The notes under the pieces are model-generated. The model was not told the DNA's origin and ran no database searches. It saw only the letters and a program-made list of their open reading frames with translations. Below are positions 10,439-20,394 of a DNA stretch of 64,000 nt, in pieces (the first letter of the stretch is position 1; every line of letters starts with the position of its first letter). This stretch comes from Perlucidibaca aquatica (GTDB lineage: Bacteria; Pseudomonadota; Gammaproteobacteria; Pseudomonadales; Moraxellaceae), in NCBI RefSeq assembly GCF_001676655.1, contig NZ_LZDB01000002.1, positions 1,302,001 to 1,366,000 of the forward strand. Reading direction: 5' to 3'. Made by a program: the position numbers and the translations under genes.

Positions 10439-13306
10439 ATGCAAGCCGACATTTTTGCCGAAACACCTGCTGCAAACGCCCATTCGGCCACCCCCAATAC
10501 GCTTGGCCAGAACGCCACAGCGCCGGGCCAACTACGCGTCATCAAACGTAATGGCACCGTGGTGGGCTACGACGACAGCAAAATTGCGCTTGCTATTAGC
10601 AAAGCCTTTTTAGCGCATGAAGGCAGTGCCGCCGCGAGCTCGAGCCGCATTCATGAAACGGTCGCGCAACTCACCACACTGGTGAGCTCCACGTTCAAGC
10701 GCCGTATGCCTACCGGTGGCATGGTTCACATTGAAGAAATTCAAGACCAGGTAGAACTGGCACTCATGCGCTCCGGCGAACAGAAAATTGCGCGTGCTTA
10801 CGTCTTGTATCGTGATGAGCGTTCGCGTGCGCGTGACGTGTTGGCGCCTAATAACGTCAGACATCACCCCACGCTACATGTGCTAAAGGCAGATGGCAGC
10901 CGTGAGCTGCTGGATCTGGGTCGCTTAGAAGCGCTGGTGAGCAATGCCTGCGAAGGCCTCAGTGGCGTGGAGTCGTCCGCCATTGTCGAAGACACCCTAC
11001 GCAACCTCTTCGATGGTGCTCGCGAAGCCGACATCAACAATGTGCTGGTGATGTGCGCTCGCGTCATGATTGAGCAAGAGCCCAACTACACCTACGTGAC
11101 TGCACGCTTGCTCATGGATCACCTGCGCGCTGAAGGACTGTCCTTTATGGGTATTGCCGAGTCGGCCACCCAAGGTGAGATGACCCAGTACTACCCACAA
11201 GCCCTACCCGTATACATCCAGCGCGGCATTGAGCTGGAACTGCTGGATCCGGCATTGGCCAGCTACGATATGGCCCGTCTGGGTGCTGCGTTAAAGCCTG
11301 AGCGCGACTTCCAGTTCACCTACCTTGGCCTGCAAACGCTGTACGATCGTTACTTCTTGCATAGCAATGACGTGCGCTTCGAACTGCCACAAATTTTCTT
11401 TATGCGTGTGGCCATGGGTCTCGCCCTGCGTGAGTCCGGCGACCGCGAAGCTCATGTCATCGAGTTCTACGACTTGATGTCGAGCTTCGACTACATGGCG
11501 TCTACACCCACACTGTTTAACGCGGGTACTTTGCGCCCACAGCTGTCGTCTTGCTACCTGACCACCGTTCCCGATGACCTCCATGGCATCTACGGCGCTA
11601 TTCAAGACAACGCTATGCTCTCGAAGTGGGCTGGCGGCCTCGGCAACGACTGGACCCCCGTGCGTGCGCTCGGCGCCTACATTAAAGGCACCAACGGCAA
11701 ATCACAGGGTGTAGTGCCTTTCCTTAAGGTCGCCAACGACACGGCAGTTGCCGTGAACCAAGGCGGCAAGCGCAAGGGCGCGGTCTGCGCCTATCTGGAA
11801 ACTTGGCATCTCGATATCGAAGAGTTCGTCGAACTGCGTAAGAACACCGGCGATGACCGTCGCCGTACGCACGACATGAACACCGCCAACTGGGTTCCCG
11901 ATCTGTTTATGAAGCGCGTCTTCGACAACGGCACGTGGACATTGTTCTCACCGTCCGACGTACCGGACCTGCACGATCTGTACGGCAAGGCCTTTGAGCA
12001 GCGCTACAGCGAATACGAGCAGATGTGCGACAACGGCCAAATGCGTTTGTACAAGCGCATTCAAGCGCAAGACTTGTGGCGCAAAATGCTGTCCATGCTG
12101 TTCGAAACTGGCCATCCTTGGATCACCTTCAAAGATGTGTGCAACCTGCGCTCACCACAGCAGCATGTTGGCGTTGTGCACTCGTCGAACCTGTGTACTG
12201 AAATCACGCTGAACACCAACAAAGACGAAATTGCCGTCTGTAACTTGGGCTCGGTGAACCTGGTCAATCACATCTCCGCCGATGGCCTAGATCAGATCAA
12301 GCTGCGTCGTACCGTGCGTACAGCAGTACGCATGCTCGACAATGTGATCGACATTAACTACTACGCCGTAGAAGCGGCACGTACCTCGAACCTGCGTCAC
12401 CGCCCGGTCGGCCTGGGCATCATGGGCTTCCAAGACGCGTTGTACGCACAGAAGATTGCCTACGCCAGCAACGATGCCGTGACTTTCGCGGATCGCTCCA
12501 TGGAAGCCATTAGCTACTACGCCATTGAAGCTTCCTGCGAGTTAGCTGCTGAGCGTGGTCGCTACTCGACCTTTGAAGGCTCGTTGTGGAGCCGTGGCAT
12601 TCTGCCCATCGACTCACTGTGGGCGATTGCCGAACACCGTGGCGCTCAATATGTGGAAGTGGACTTCAGCCAGACACTGGATTGGGCAACGCTGCGTGAG
12701 CAGGTGAAGACCGTCGGCATGCGCAACTCCAACGTCATGGCGATTGCGCCGACCGCCACGATCTCGAACATCTGCGGCGTATCGCAGTCAATCGAGCCGA
12801 CCTACCAGAACCTGTATGTGAAATCGAACCTGTCGGGCGAGTTCACCGTGGTCAACCCCTACCTCGTGCATGAGCTTAAAGCACGCGGCCTCTGGGATGC
12901 TGTCATGGTCAACGACCTCAAGTACTACGAAGGCTCGGTACAGAAGCTCGATCGTATCCCTGCCGACATGAAGGCGATTTACGCCACCGCGTTTGAAATT
13001 GAACCGCGCTGGTTAGTGGATGCCGGTTCGCGTCGCCAGAAGTGGATCGATCAGGCCCAGTCGCTGAACCTGTACTTGGCGGAAGCCTCAGGCAAAAAGC
13101 TCGACATCACCTATCGCATGGCGTGGTACCGCGGCCTGAAAACCACGTATTACCTCCGCGCCATTGGTGCCACCGCGTCCGAGAAATCGACGGTTTCGGA
13201 TGGCGCGCTGAACGCCGTGAAAGCACAAATTGAAGAAATGGTTGAAGCCGCGCCAATTCCACTGGCTTGTTCAATCGACAACCCGGACTGCGAAGCCTGT
13301 CAATAA
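10439..13306 (+). CDS. nrdA: Class Ia ribonucleoside-diphosphate reductase, alpha subunit
   Basis: NrdA reduces ribonucleoside diphosphates to dNDPs, using a radical made in NrdB. The chosen ATG at 10439 has GAGGA 5 nt upstream and gives 955 residues. There appear to be two N-terminal ATP-cone domains, about 32-125 (RVIKRNGTVVGYDD) and about 141-230 (HVLKADGSRELLDLGRLE). A double cone is known in the Pseudomonas enzyme. Active-site residues are Cys372 (LSSCYL), the radical Cys586 and Glu588 (NLCTE), and Cys601 (AVCNLGS). The shuttle pair that receives electrons from thioredoxin or glutaredoxin is the C-terminal CEAC. nrdB follows 24 bp downstream with a strong ribosome-binding site, so the two form an operon. 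Confidence 0.97.
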   Translation: MQADIFAETPAANAHSATPNTLGQNATAPGQLRVIKRNGTVVGYDDSKIALAISKAFLAHEGSAAASSSRIHETVAQLTTLVSSTFKRRMPTGGMVHIEEIQDQVELALMRSGEQKIARAYVLYRDERSRARDVLAPNNVRHHPTLHVLKADGSRELLDLGRLEALVSNACEGLSGVESSAIVEDTLRNLFDGAREADINNVLVMCARVMIEQEPNYTYVTARLLMDHLRAEGLSFMGIAESATQGEMTQYYPQALPVYIQRGIELELLDPALASYDMARLGAALKPERDFQFTYLGLQTLYDRYFLHSNDVRFELPQIFFMRVAMGLALRESGDREAHVIEFYDLMSSFDYMASTPTLFNAGTLRPQLSSCYLTTVPDDLHGIYGAIQDNAMLSKWAGGLGNDWTPVRALGAYIKGTNGKSQGVVPFLKVANDTAVAVNQGGKRKGAVCAYLETWHLDIEEFVELRKNTGDDRRRTHDMNTANWVPDLFMKRVFDNGTWTLFSPSDVPDLHDLYGKAFEQRYSEYEQMCDNGQMRLYKRIQAQDLWRKMLSMLFETGHPWITFKDVCNLRSPQQHVGVVHSSNLCTEITLNTNKDEIAVCNLGSVNLVNHISADGLDQIKLRRTVRTAVRMLDNVIDINYYAVEAARTSNLRHRPVGLGIMGFQDALYAQKIAYASNDAVTFADRSMEAISYYAIEASCELAAERGRYSTFEGSLWSRGILPIDSLWAIAEHRGAQYVEVDFSQTLDWATLREQVKTVGMRNSNVMAIAPTATISNICGVSQSIEPTYQNLYVKSNLSGEFTVVNPYLVHELKARGLWDAVMVNDLKYYEGSVQKLDRIPADMKAIYATAFEIEPRWLVDAGSRRQKWIDQAQSLNLYLAEASGKKLDITYRMAWYRGLKTTYYLRAIGATASEKSTVSDGALNAVKAQIEEMVEAAPIPLACSIDNPDCEACQ

Positions 13307-13330
13307 GCGTAGTCTTAGAGGAGTTAAAAC

Positions 13331-14659
13331 ATGATTAGCTGGGATGATTTTAATGCGGACGAAAAGCCCACTACGAAAGCACAAACTACGCCGGCAGGAA
13401 CTGCGCAAGCAGCTGCGCGCGTCACAGTTGCGCCGGCACCAGCAATGGCACCTGCTCAACCAGCCGCAGCAGAACCTGCCCTTCGTGGACTTGAGGCACC
13501 TGCTGCCATCGTCACTGCGGCAATCCAACGAGTAGAGGCTGACGCCCGCGTAGCCGAAGAAGGCTCGGCTCATGAGCGTGCAGCGGCAGCACTCGCGGTG
13601 CTGGATGCCACGCCTGGCCTGGAAGACCTAGGCATGGGTGCTGGCCGTATCAGTGTTGACGACAAGCGCATGATCAACTGCCGCTCCGACCTCAACCAGC
13701 TGGTGCCGTTCAAATACGAATGGGCTTGGCAGAAGTACCTCGACGGCTGCGCCAACCACTGGATGCCACAGGAAGTGAACATGTCGAAAGACGTGTCCAT
13801 GTGGAAGTCCAACGATGGCCAGCTGACCGAAGATGAACGCCTGATCGTCATGCGCTCGCTGGGCTTCTTCTCCACCGCCGACTCGCTGGTGGCGAACAAT
13901 CTGGTGCTGGCGATCTATCGTCTCATCACCAATCCAGAGTGCCGTCAGTACATTCTGCGTCAGGCATTTGAAGAGGCAATTCACACCCATGCCTACCAGT
14001 ACTGCATCCAGTCGCTGGGCATTGATGAAGGTGAAGTCTTCAACATGTACCGCGAAGTGCCCAGTGTCGCGCGCAAGGCAGCTTGGGGTCTGAAGTACAC
14101 TCAGAGCTTGAGCGACCCGACCTTTAACACGGGCACCGTGGAGGACGACCAGCGCTTGCTGCGCAACCTCGTGGCTTTTTATTGCGTACTTGAAGGCACG
14201 TTCTTCTACTGCGGCTTTACCCAGATCTTGTCCATGGGGCGTCGCAACAAGATGACCGGCGTCGCCGAGCAGTTCCAGTACATCCTGCGCGATGAGTCCA
14301 TGCACGTGAACTTCGGCATCGATGTCATTAACCAGATCAAGATTGAAAACCCGCAGCTGTGGACCAAGGCCTTCCAGCTCGAAGTCACACAGATGATCTT
14401 GGAAGGGACTCAGCTGGAAGTTGAATATGCGCGTGACACCATGCCACGCGGCGTACTCGGCATGAACGCGGCGATGATGGAAGAATATCTGCAGTACATT
14501 GCTAACCGTCGTTTGGTGCAATTGGGCTTGCCAGAACAGTTCCCGGGCGTAAAGAATCCCTTCCCGTGGATGTCTGAAATTATGGACCTCCGCAAGGAAA
14601 AGAATTTCTTCGAAACCCGCGTCACCGAGTATCAAACGGGTGGCGCTCTGGCCTGGTAA
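13331..14659 (+). CDS. nrdB: Class Ia ribonucleoside-diphosphate reductase, beta subunit
   Basis: NrdB carries the di-iron centre and the stable tyrosyl radical. Iron ligands and radical Tyr are visible: Asp in [12 protein letters not shown], Glu215, His218 and Tyr222 in [10 protein letters not shown], Glu in [11 protein letters not shown], and Glu and His in [10 protein letters not shown]. The protein is 442 residues, longer than E. coli NrdB (376). The extra length is an Ala/Pro-rich N-terminal segment of about 110 residues that looks disordered. AGAGGAG 7 nt before the ATG supports that start, so the extension is genuine. The C-terminal tail that docks into NrdA ([15 protein letters not shown]) is present. 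Confidence 0.97.
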   Translation: MISWDDFNADEKPTTKAQTTPAGTAQAAARVTVAPAPAMAPAQPAAAEPALRGLEAPAAIVTAAIQRVEADARVAEEGSAHERAAAALAVLDATPGLEDLGMGAGRISVDDKRMINCRSDLNQLVPFKYEWAWQKYLDGCANHWMPQEVNMSKDVSMWKSNDGQLTEDERLIVMRSLGFFSTADSLVANNLVLAIYRLITNPECRQYILRQAFEEAIHTHAYQYCIQSLGIDEGEVFNMYREVPSVARKAAWGLKYTQSLSDPTFNTGTVEDDQRLLRNLVAFYCVLEGTFFYCGFTQILSMGRRNKMTGVAEQFQYILRDESMHVNFGIDVINQIKIENPQLWTKAFQLEVTQMILEGTQLEVEYARDTMPRGVLGMNAAMMEEYLQYIANRRLVQLGLPEQFPGVKNPFPWMSEIMDLRKEKNFFETRVTEYQTGGALAW

Positions 14660-14664
14660 TTGTC

Positions 14665-14973
14665 ATGAATAAACGCGTGTTGGGGTTGCTGGGACTTATG
14701 GGGCTGGTGGTTGTCGGCTCCTTCGCTTGGCATCGCCAACACGCGCTTCCGCAAGAAGCCGCTAACCAGGGTACGGCGGCAGCGAAAGCGTTGCCGGTTA
14801 GTGCCGACACACTGGCGCTAGAACTAGAGTCCATTGAGGCGATCAAAGCCGATAATGCTGACTTGGAGGAGCGTATCGAAGCTCTGCGCCTGCAACAGGC
14901 CGATGCCGACAAACTCATCGCACTAAAAGCCGCTCGTCTGGAGTCGCTGGAAAAACCGCCTCAAAAGCCCTAA
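14665..14973 (+). CDS. Small membrane-anchored coiled-coil protein, unknown
   Basis: I do not recognise this 102-residue protein. It has one N-terminal membrane segment (about 5-22), an Ala-rich linker and a heptad-like helix (about 45-95, rich in Leu, Glu, Ala and Lys). It starts 5 nt after the nrdB stop, so it is probably co-transcribed with nrdAB. The topology suggests an inner-membrane anchor with a periplasmic coiled coil. A link to ribonucleotide reduction is not shown by the sequence. Confidence 0.65.
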   Translation: MNKRVLGLLGLMGLVVVGSFAWHRQHALPQEAANQGTAAAKALPVSADTLALELESIEAIKADNADLEERIEALRLQQADADKLIALKAARLESLEKPPQKP

Positions 14974-15024
14974 ATTTCAGATCGGTCAAAGACTTAGGTC
15001 GCTTGCTGCGCCAAGGACATACGT

Positions 15025-16017
15025 GTGTTTCGACTCTTCCTGTGTTTCACACTGCTTTTACCGCCTTTGGCGCATGCCACGACGCTCATCAATCCTAAAA
15101 CATGTCAGCGAATAGCCACGGGCCCAGGGCCTGACGATATGACGCTGCAAGCCACGGCGACCCCGAGAATTATTTTCTCCAGTCACGACCGTCGGAACTT
15201 TCGCAGTCATGGCAACCTCTATGCCCTTGCGCTAAATAGCGACAAACCCCTGCTTTTGCAGCGCTCACAAGAGCCTGAAAGTTTTATTCTGCGACCCCAT
15301 GGGCTAGATCTCATCCAACGCAACGGACGCTGGTGGTTGTATGTCATTAACCACGATAAGGATCTGTTCAGTGATCGCCATACCTTGGTCATTTATGAAC
15401 TCGTCGGCGACACCCTCATTTTCCAAGAGTTACTCCGTAGCCCCTTGCTGTCTGCACCGAATGATGTGGCCGTGGCAGACAACGGCGACGTCTATGTCAC
15501 CAATGAGCGCGAAGATGGCTCCAGCATTGCCGAACTGATCTTTCTGCAACGCAAGGGCTATGTGGCGGTCTATCGTCCGAACATAGGATGGCGTGTCGCT
15601 GCCGACGATTTTGCTGTCGCCAATGGCATTCTCATTCAAGGCAATACCGTGTGGATCACCCAGACGTTAGGGGAAGGCCTTCGTCGCTATCAGCGCGCGC
15701 CAGATGGTCGCCTCGTGCAACAAACATCCTTGGGCAATTTATCCCTGCTCGATAGCATTAACCTGGCCGACAACGCTCACTTTATTGTGCCCTCCTACCC
15801 GTCTCTGCCCAGTGTGCTTTTGCACTGGCAGTTGCCTGGCCAACGCTCCCCCACCAAGGTCTATGACGTAGACCCAGAGACCGGTCGCGGCAGCCTGTTA
15901 TTTGCCGATGATGGTTCCACCATCAGCGCTGTCAGCGCTGCCCTGCCTGTGAAAAACCAACTGTTCCTGAGCCAACTATTCGACAGCTTTATTTTACGCT
16001 GCCCAATGACGCCCTAA
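15025..16017 (+). CDS. Secreted paraoxonase/arylesterase-like beta-propeller protein
   Basis: The 330-residue protein begins with a signal peptide (cleavage near LAHA/TT, about residue 19) and is probably periplasmic. The remainder resembles the six-bladed SMP-30/paraoxonase fold. It has the PHGLDL segment, LYVINHDK, and an APNDVAVADNGDVYVTN strand with the Asn-Asp calcium-binding pattern of that family. Such enzymes hydrolyse lactones or aryl esters. The substrate is unknown here. The start is GTG at 15025 with AAGGA upstream. It follows the small membrane protein by 51 bp on the same strand. Confidence 0.7.
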   Translation: MFRLFLCFTLLLPPLAHATTLINPKTCQRIATGPGPDDMTLQATATPRIIFSSHDRRNFRSHGNLYALALNSDKPLLLQRSQEPESFILRPHGLDLIQRNGRWWLYVINHDKDLFSDRHTLVIYELVGDTLIFQELLRSPLLSAPNDVAVADNGDVYVTNEREDGSSIAELIFLQRKGYVAVYRPNIGWRVAADDFAVANGILIQGNTVWITQTLGEGLRRYQRAPDGRLVQQTSLGNLSLLDSINLADNAHFIVPSYPSLPSVLLHWQLPGQRSPTKVYDVDPETGRGSLLFADDGSTISAVSAALPVKNQLFLSQLFDSFILRCPMTP

Positions 16018-16112
16018 CGCATCGCCGGTACAGGCCGAAAACCCGCCACAGGCAAAGTTTGCTACTGGGCGAGTGACCCAAATCGCCATGACTCTCGTCA
16101 GATTTCCCATAA

Positions 16113-16132
16113 AACATACTGATGAGTATGTT
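16113..16132. promoter_or_regulatory. Perfect palindromic operator before the RND efflux genes
   Basis: AACATACT (16113-16120) and AGTATGTT (16125-16132) are perfect inverted arms around GATG, 37 bp before the adaptor start. Size and symmetry fit a TetR-family repressor site. No TetR gene lies next to the operon, so the regulator would act from elsewhere. Confidence 0.6.
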
Positions 16133-16169
16133 ATGTTCGGGTCATCAGAATGACTGCTAGGTATGACCC

Positions 16170-17261
16170 ATGCTCTCTCACGGCCGCATGCACGACACTC
16201 GTGCCAATCACACTCGCCCTTCTCACCTTTTATTGATGGCGACGCTCATAGCATCCAGCGTATTTTTTATGACCGGCTGCAGCAACGAGGTAACGCCAGT
16301 GGCAGCACCCGCCCAACCGGTACGTGTTGTGGTCGTAGGTCATGACAGCAGCGCCCATACCGACGTTGCAACAGGCTTGGTTGGCAGCCAAGAAGAGTTT
16401 CGTCTCGGCTTTAAAACGGGCGGCTTGATTAGCCGTATGCTGGTAGAAGCTGGCGATAGCGTGAAAGCGGGTCAGACGCTAGCCACGCTAGATACCACCG
16501 AGCTTGATGCGCAAGTTCGCCAAATCAGTGAAAGCTTGAGTAAAGCCAAGCGCGATGCTGTCCGCGCTGAAACGCTTTTCAAGCAAGGCGTGTTGGCAGA
16601 ACAAGCGGCTCAAGATGCACGCACGCAAGTTGCCATGATGGAGTCCAATTTAAGTGCTGCTCGCTTCAATCGTCAGCAGGCCGTCATTGTTGCGCCAGCC
16701 AATGGCGTGGTGCTGCAGCGTCTCGCCGAAGCGCGTGAAGTGACCGCACCCGGTACGCCAGTGATGGTCGTGAGTCGTGCCGATCAAGGCTGGGTGCTGC
16801 GTGTTGGGCTAAATGATCAAGCCGCAACACGCGTCAACGTGGGAGATGGCGCCCTAGTCCGCATCAATGCCTATCCGGGCCAATCCTTCAATAGTCGTGT
16901 GAAAGAGGTTGGGGCAGCCACTGACCCTCGCACCGGCACGATTACCGTGACTTTGGCACTCCCTTCGATTGCAGGCGTTAAGTTCATTGCTGGCCAAGTC
17001 GGAGAAGCCCAACTGTTATCGTCGAAAAGCTCGGGGCAGCAGCTCACTGTGCCACTCGGCGCCGTGCTTGAAGGGCAAGATAAAAAAGCCAAGGTCTACA
17101 TTGTGGATGCGCAAAATAAGGCTCAACAGAACATCATCGACGTGGGTGCCATTCAAGATGATCGCGTGATCGTCACCGCGGGCTTAAAAGCCGGGCAGCG
17201 GGTCGTTAGCGAAGGTGCAGCCTGGCTGAATCCCGGCATGCCTGTTCGCGTCTTACGGTAA
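16170..17261 (+). CDS. RND efflux periplasmic adaptor lipoprotein
   Basis: This membrane-fusion protein links an RND pump to an outer-membrane channel. The N-terminus has a lipoprotein signal with lipobox FMTGC (Cys37 if the ATG at 16170 is used, Cys31 from the ATG at 16188). It then shows the biotinyl-lipoyl half motifs (GLISRMLVEAGDSVKAGQTLATLD and APANGVVLQRL), a coiled-coil hairpin between them (about 105-165), and beta-barrel and membrane-proximal domains. At 363 residues it is complete. The permease starts 12 bp downstream. No outer-membrane factor is encoded next to it, so it probably uses a TolC-like protein from elsewhere. Confidence 0.9.
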   Translation: MLSHGRMHDTRANHTRPSHLLLMATLIASSVFFMTGCSNEVTPVAAPAQPVRVVVVGHDSSAHTDVATGLVGSQEEFRLGFKTGGLISRMLVEAGDSVKAGQTLATLDTTELDAQVRQISESLSKAKRDAVRAETLFKQGVLAEQAAQDARTQVAMMESNLSAARFNRQQAVIVAPANGVVLQRLAEAREVTAPGTPVMVVSRADQGWVLRVGLNDQAATRVNVGDGALVRINAYPGQSFNSRVKEVGAATDPRTGTITVTLALPSIAGVKFIAGQVGEAQLLSSKSSGQQLTVPLGAVLEGQDKKAKVYIVDAQNKAQQNIIDVGAIQDDRVIVTAGLKAGQRVVSEGAAWLNPGMPVRVLR

Positions 17262-17273
17262 TCGGAGCCGAAC

Positions 17274-20200
17274 ATGCGTTTAACCGCCTTCTCCGTACGT
17301 AACTTCCAATTCACACTGGTGATGTTCGCGCTGCTCATGGCGCTGGGTTGGCATACCTGGAATAACATCCCACGTGGCGAAGACCCCACGTTTGCCATCC
17401 CCGTGGTCACCATTGTGGCGGTCTATCCCGGTGCCGACCCGGCCGACATGGAAAAGCTCGTTGCTGACCCGATTGAAGATGCCATCAATCGTATTGATGA
17501 CATTAAGAATATTTGGAGTGATAGCGAGAACGGGCTAGCCGTGGTGCGCGTCGAATTCGATTGGAGCAAAGACGCCGAAAAGAAGTACGACGAAGCCCTC
17601 CGTGAAATCAATGCGGTACGCAGCAGTCTACCTGCTGACTTAAAGTCACTGCAGGTGATGAAGGCCAGCCCTGGCCTAGTGAATATTTTGCAGATGGCCT
17701 TGATCGGCCCGAATGGTTCGCCACGGGAAATGCGCGAGATCGCTGAAAATCTGCAAGATCGCTTAGAGCAGGTTAAGGGCGTGCGTGACGTGGAAGTTTG
17801 GGGTCTGCCTAATGCCGAGGTTCAAGTCGCCCTAGATTTGAGCAAGCTGGCGCAGTACCAAGTGCCGGTCAGCCGCGTTGCTCAGATTTTACAAAGTGAA
17901 AATCGCAATATTCCCGGTGGCGCCATTGAGGCCGGTAGTCGTCGCTTCAATATTCGTACGACCGGTAGTTACACATCGCTCAGTGAAATCGCCGACACCG
18001 TGATCGCCAGCAATGGCGGCCGAATTTTGCGTTTGAAAGATGTGGCCAGCGTGAGCTGGGATTACGCCGAAGAAACCCATCGAACGCGATATCAGGGTCA
18101 GCAAGCACTGTTCATTACGGCCAGCCAAAAAGATAACCAGAACATCTTTGTGGTGCGAGACGCGCTGATTAAGGAAGTCGATAGCTTTCGAGAAAAACTG
18201 TCGCCCAACTACCGCTTAGAGGTCGGTTTCGACCAATCGAAAAATGTCCACAATCGCTTAGGCCGCCTTGCTGCTGACTTCATCATTGCTATTGGTCTGG
18301 TGCTCATCACGCTACTCCCCCTAGGGCTGCGCGCTGCCGGCGTAGTCATGGTGTCTATCCCGCTGTCGCTGGCGATGGGCATGTCCATGCTCTACTTTGC
18401 GGGTTTCTCGCTCAACCAGCTCTCTATTGCAGGCTTTGTTTTAGCCTTGGGCTTGTTGGTGGACGACTCCATTGTCGTCGTCGAAAACATCGCCCGCTTT
18501 ATGCGCCAAGGCTATAGCCGCACACAGGCCGCCATCAAAGCCACGAATCAAATTTATCTGGCGGTGTTGGGCTGTACAGCCACCTTGCTGTTTGCCTTTT
18601 TACCGCTGTTTTTCCTGCCCGAAGGCGCGGGTAAATTTATTCGATCTTTGCCCGCTGCCGTGTCGTTTACGGTACTGGCCTCATTTTTCGTTTCGCTAAC
18701 CATCATTCCATTTCTTGCCAGTCGCTGGCTTTCGCCGGAAGAGCACCCTGAGGGCAATAAACTGCTGCAAGCGGTCATGCGCGGGATTCATACGGTGTAT
18801 CGCCCCCTACTGGGCTGGGCCTTATCGCACCCGCGAAAGACCTTAGGGATGGCTTTTGCAGGCTTTCTCGCGACGCTGCTTTTAGCTCCGCAGCTTGGCA
18901 TGAGCCTGTTCCCGAACGCCGATGTACCGCAGCTGCGCATCTCCGTGGAGGCGCCTGATGGCACCAGCTTGGAGCGCACAGATGAAGCCGTTAAGTACGT
19001 TGAGCAGTATTTGCTCAAGCAACCGGAGGTGGAGTCGGTCTTTGCCAACGCAGGTCGGGGCAATCCACGCATTTTCTACAATGTGTTTCCGCGTGAAACG
19101 CGCGCCAATATTGGCGATGTCTTTGTCATTTTGAAGCAGTATGACCCCGATACCACACCCGACTTCTATGTGCGCCTCAGACGTGAGTTAAGCAATTACC
19201 CAGATGCTCGTATCATCGTTAAACCGTTTGAAAACGGCCCGCCAATTGACGCACCGATTGCCATTCGCTTAATTGGCCCCAGCATCGAAGAGTTACGCAG
19301 CTTAGCGTTGACGGTGGAAAAACAGCTCAATGCCCTACCCGGCACACGCGACGTGGTTAACCCCGTTCGCTTGTTACGCACAGACATTGATCTGGGCATC
19401 GACACCACCAAAGCCTCACTGTATGGCATTAGCTCACAAGACATTGACCGTACCGTCCGTTTGGCGATTGCCGGCGAGAGCATAGGCAAGTTTCAGGAAG
19501 ACGACGGCGATGAGTTTGACATCACCTTACGCCTACCTTTGGAGGACGGGCATGCGCGCCTGAGTAACCTAGACAAGGTCTATGTAAACACACCCAGTGG
19601 TGCAGCCATTCCACTGAGTCAGCTCACACAACCGACCTTCGTGGCAGCGCCTAACTCCATTCCACGCTACCAACGCCAGCGTGCCGTCACCGTCACCTCT
19701 TATGTGAAAGACGGTTTCAACACGGAAAAGGTCACGAATGAGCTTGTCAAAGAATTGGAGAAGCTCGAATGGAAGGCAGGCTATAGCTATAAAGTAGCCG
19801 GCCAAGTAGAAGCACGCCAGGAGAGCTTCGGCGGAATTGAGACCGCCGCCTTGGTCGCTGTATTTGGCATCTTGGCCGTGCTGATTCTCGAGTTTGGCAA
19901 CTTCAAAAGCACTGCGATTGTGGCCGGCGTCATCCCATTAGGGGTCATGGGTGGCTTAGTCGCGCTGTATTTGGCCGGACTGTCAGTTTCCTTCACCGCC
20001 ATGATTGGCTTTATTGCCTTGATCGGCATTGAAATTAAAAACTCAATCTTGCTCGTCGACTTTACTAACCAACTTCGAGAGGAAGGACGAACATTGATGG
20101 AGGCAATCCAAGAGGCTGGAGAAATCCGCTTCCTGCCTATTTTGCTAACCTCCATGACAGCCATTGGCGGCCTAATGCCCTTAGCACTCCAGGGCTCTCC

Positions 20201-20333
20201 CCTCTATGCACCACTGGCCTGGGTCATTATTGGCGGCCTCATTTCATCCACCTTCTTGGCTCGCCTCGTCACACCCGTCATGTATTTATTGATGGCCCCA
20301 CCCGTTGTTAACCGTAAAGGTAACGGCGACTAA
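17274..20333 (+). CDS. RND efflux transporter permease
   Basis: This proton-driven inner-membrane pump has 1019 residues, the normal length. TM1 is near residue 12, two large periplasmic loops lie at about 40-330 and 560-860, and TM clusters at about 335-550 and 865-1005. The proton-relay acidic pair is in TM4 (LGLLVDDSIVVVEN) and the partner Lys is in TM10 (IGIEIKNSILLVDF). The sequence is closer to the compact HAE-type pumps with single-adaptor operons than to AcrB. Substrates cannot be read from the sequence. It follows the adaptor with a GGAG site 7 nt before the ATG. Confidence 0.93.
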   Translation: MRLTAFSVRNFQFTLVMFALLMALGWHTWNNIPRGEDPTFAIPVVTIVAVYPGADPADMEKLVADPIEDAINRIDDIKNIWSDSENGLAVVRVEFDWSKDAEKKYDEALREINAVRSSLPADLKSLQVMKASPGLVNILQMALIGPNGSPREMREIAENLQDRLEQVKGVRDVEVWGLPNAEVQVALDLSKLAQYQVPVSRVAQILQSENRNIPGGAIEAGSRRFNIRTTGSYTSLSEIADTVIASNGGRILRLKDVASVSWDYAEETHRTRYQGQQALFITASQKDNQNIFVVRDALIKEVDSFREKLSPNYRLEVGFDQSKNVHNRLGRLAADFIIAIGLVLITLLPLGLRAAGVVMVSIPLSLAMGMSMLYFAGFSLNQLSIAGFVLALGLLVDDSIVVVENIARFMRQGYSRTQAAIKATNQIYLAVLGCTATLLFAFLPLFFLPEGAGKFIRSLPAAVSFTVLASFFVSLTIIPFLASRWLSPEEHPEGNKLLQAVMRGIHTVYRPLLGWALSHPRKTLGMAFAGFLATLLLAPQLGMSLFPNADVPQLRISVEAPDGTSLERTDEAVKYVEQYLLKQPEVESVFANAGRGNPRIFYNVFPRETRANIGDVFVILKQYDPDTTPDFYVRLRRELSNYPDARIIVKPFENGPPIDAPIAIRLIGPSIEELRSLALTVEKQLNALPGTRDVVNPVRLLRTDIDLGIDTTKASLYGISSQDIDRTVRLAIAGESIGKFQEDDGDEFDITLRLPLEDGHARLSNLDKVYVNTPSGAAIPLSQLTQPTFVAAPNSIPRYQRQRAVTVTSYVKDGFNTEKVTNELVKELEKLEWKAGYSYKVAGQVEARQESFGGIETAALVAVFGILAVLILEFGNFKSTAIVAGVIPLGVMGGLVALYLAGLSVSFTAMIGFIALIGIEIKNSILLVDFTNQLREEGRTLMEAIQEAGEIRFLPILLTSMTAIGGLMPLALQGSPLYAPLAWVIIGGLISSTFLARLVTPVMYLLMAPPVVNRKGNGD

Positions 20334-20394
20334 ACTCACGCCATCCCGATCGCCCCGCCGCTATACTGCGCGGGTCGATCGGAGCCCGCTCACC

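Noticed and set aside
13628-14635. 335-codon open frame antisense to nrdB
   Set aside because: It lies fully within nrdB, with no start site and no known motif.
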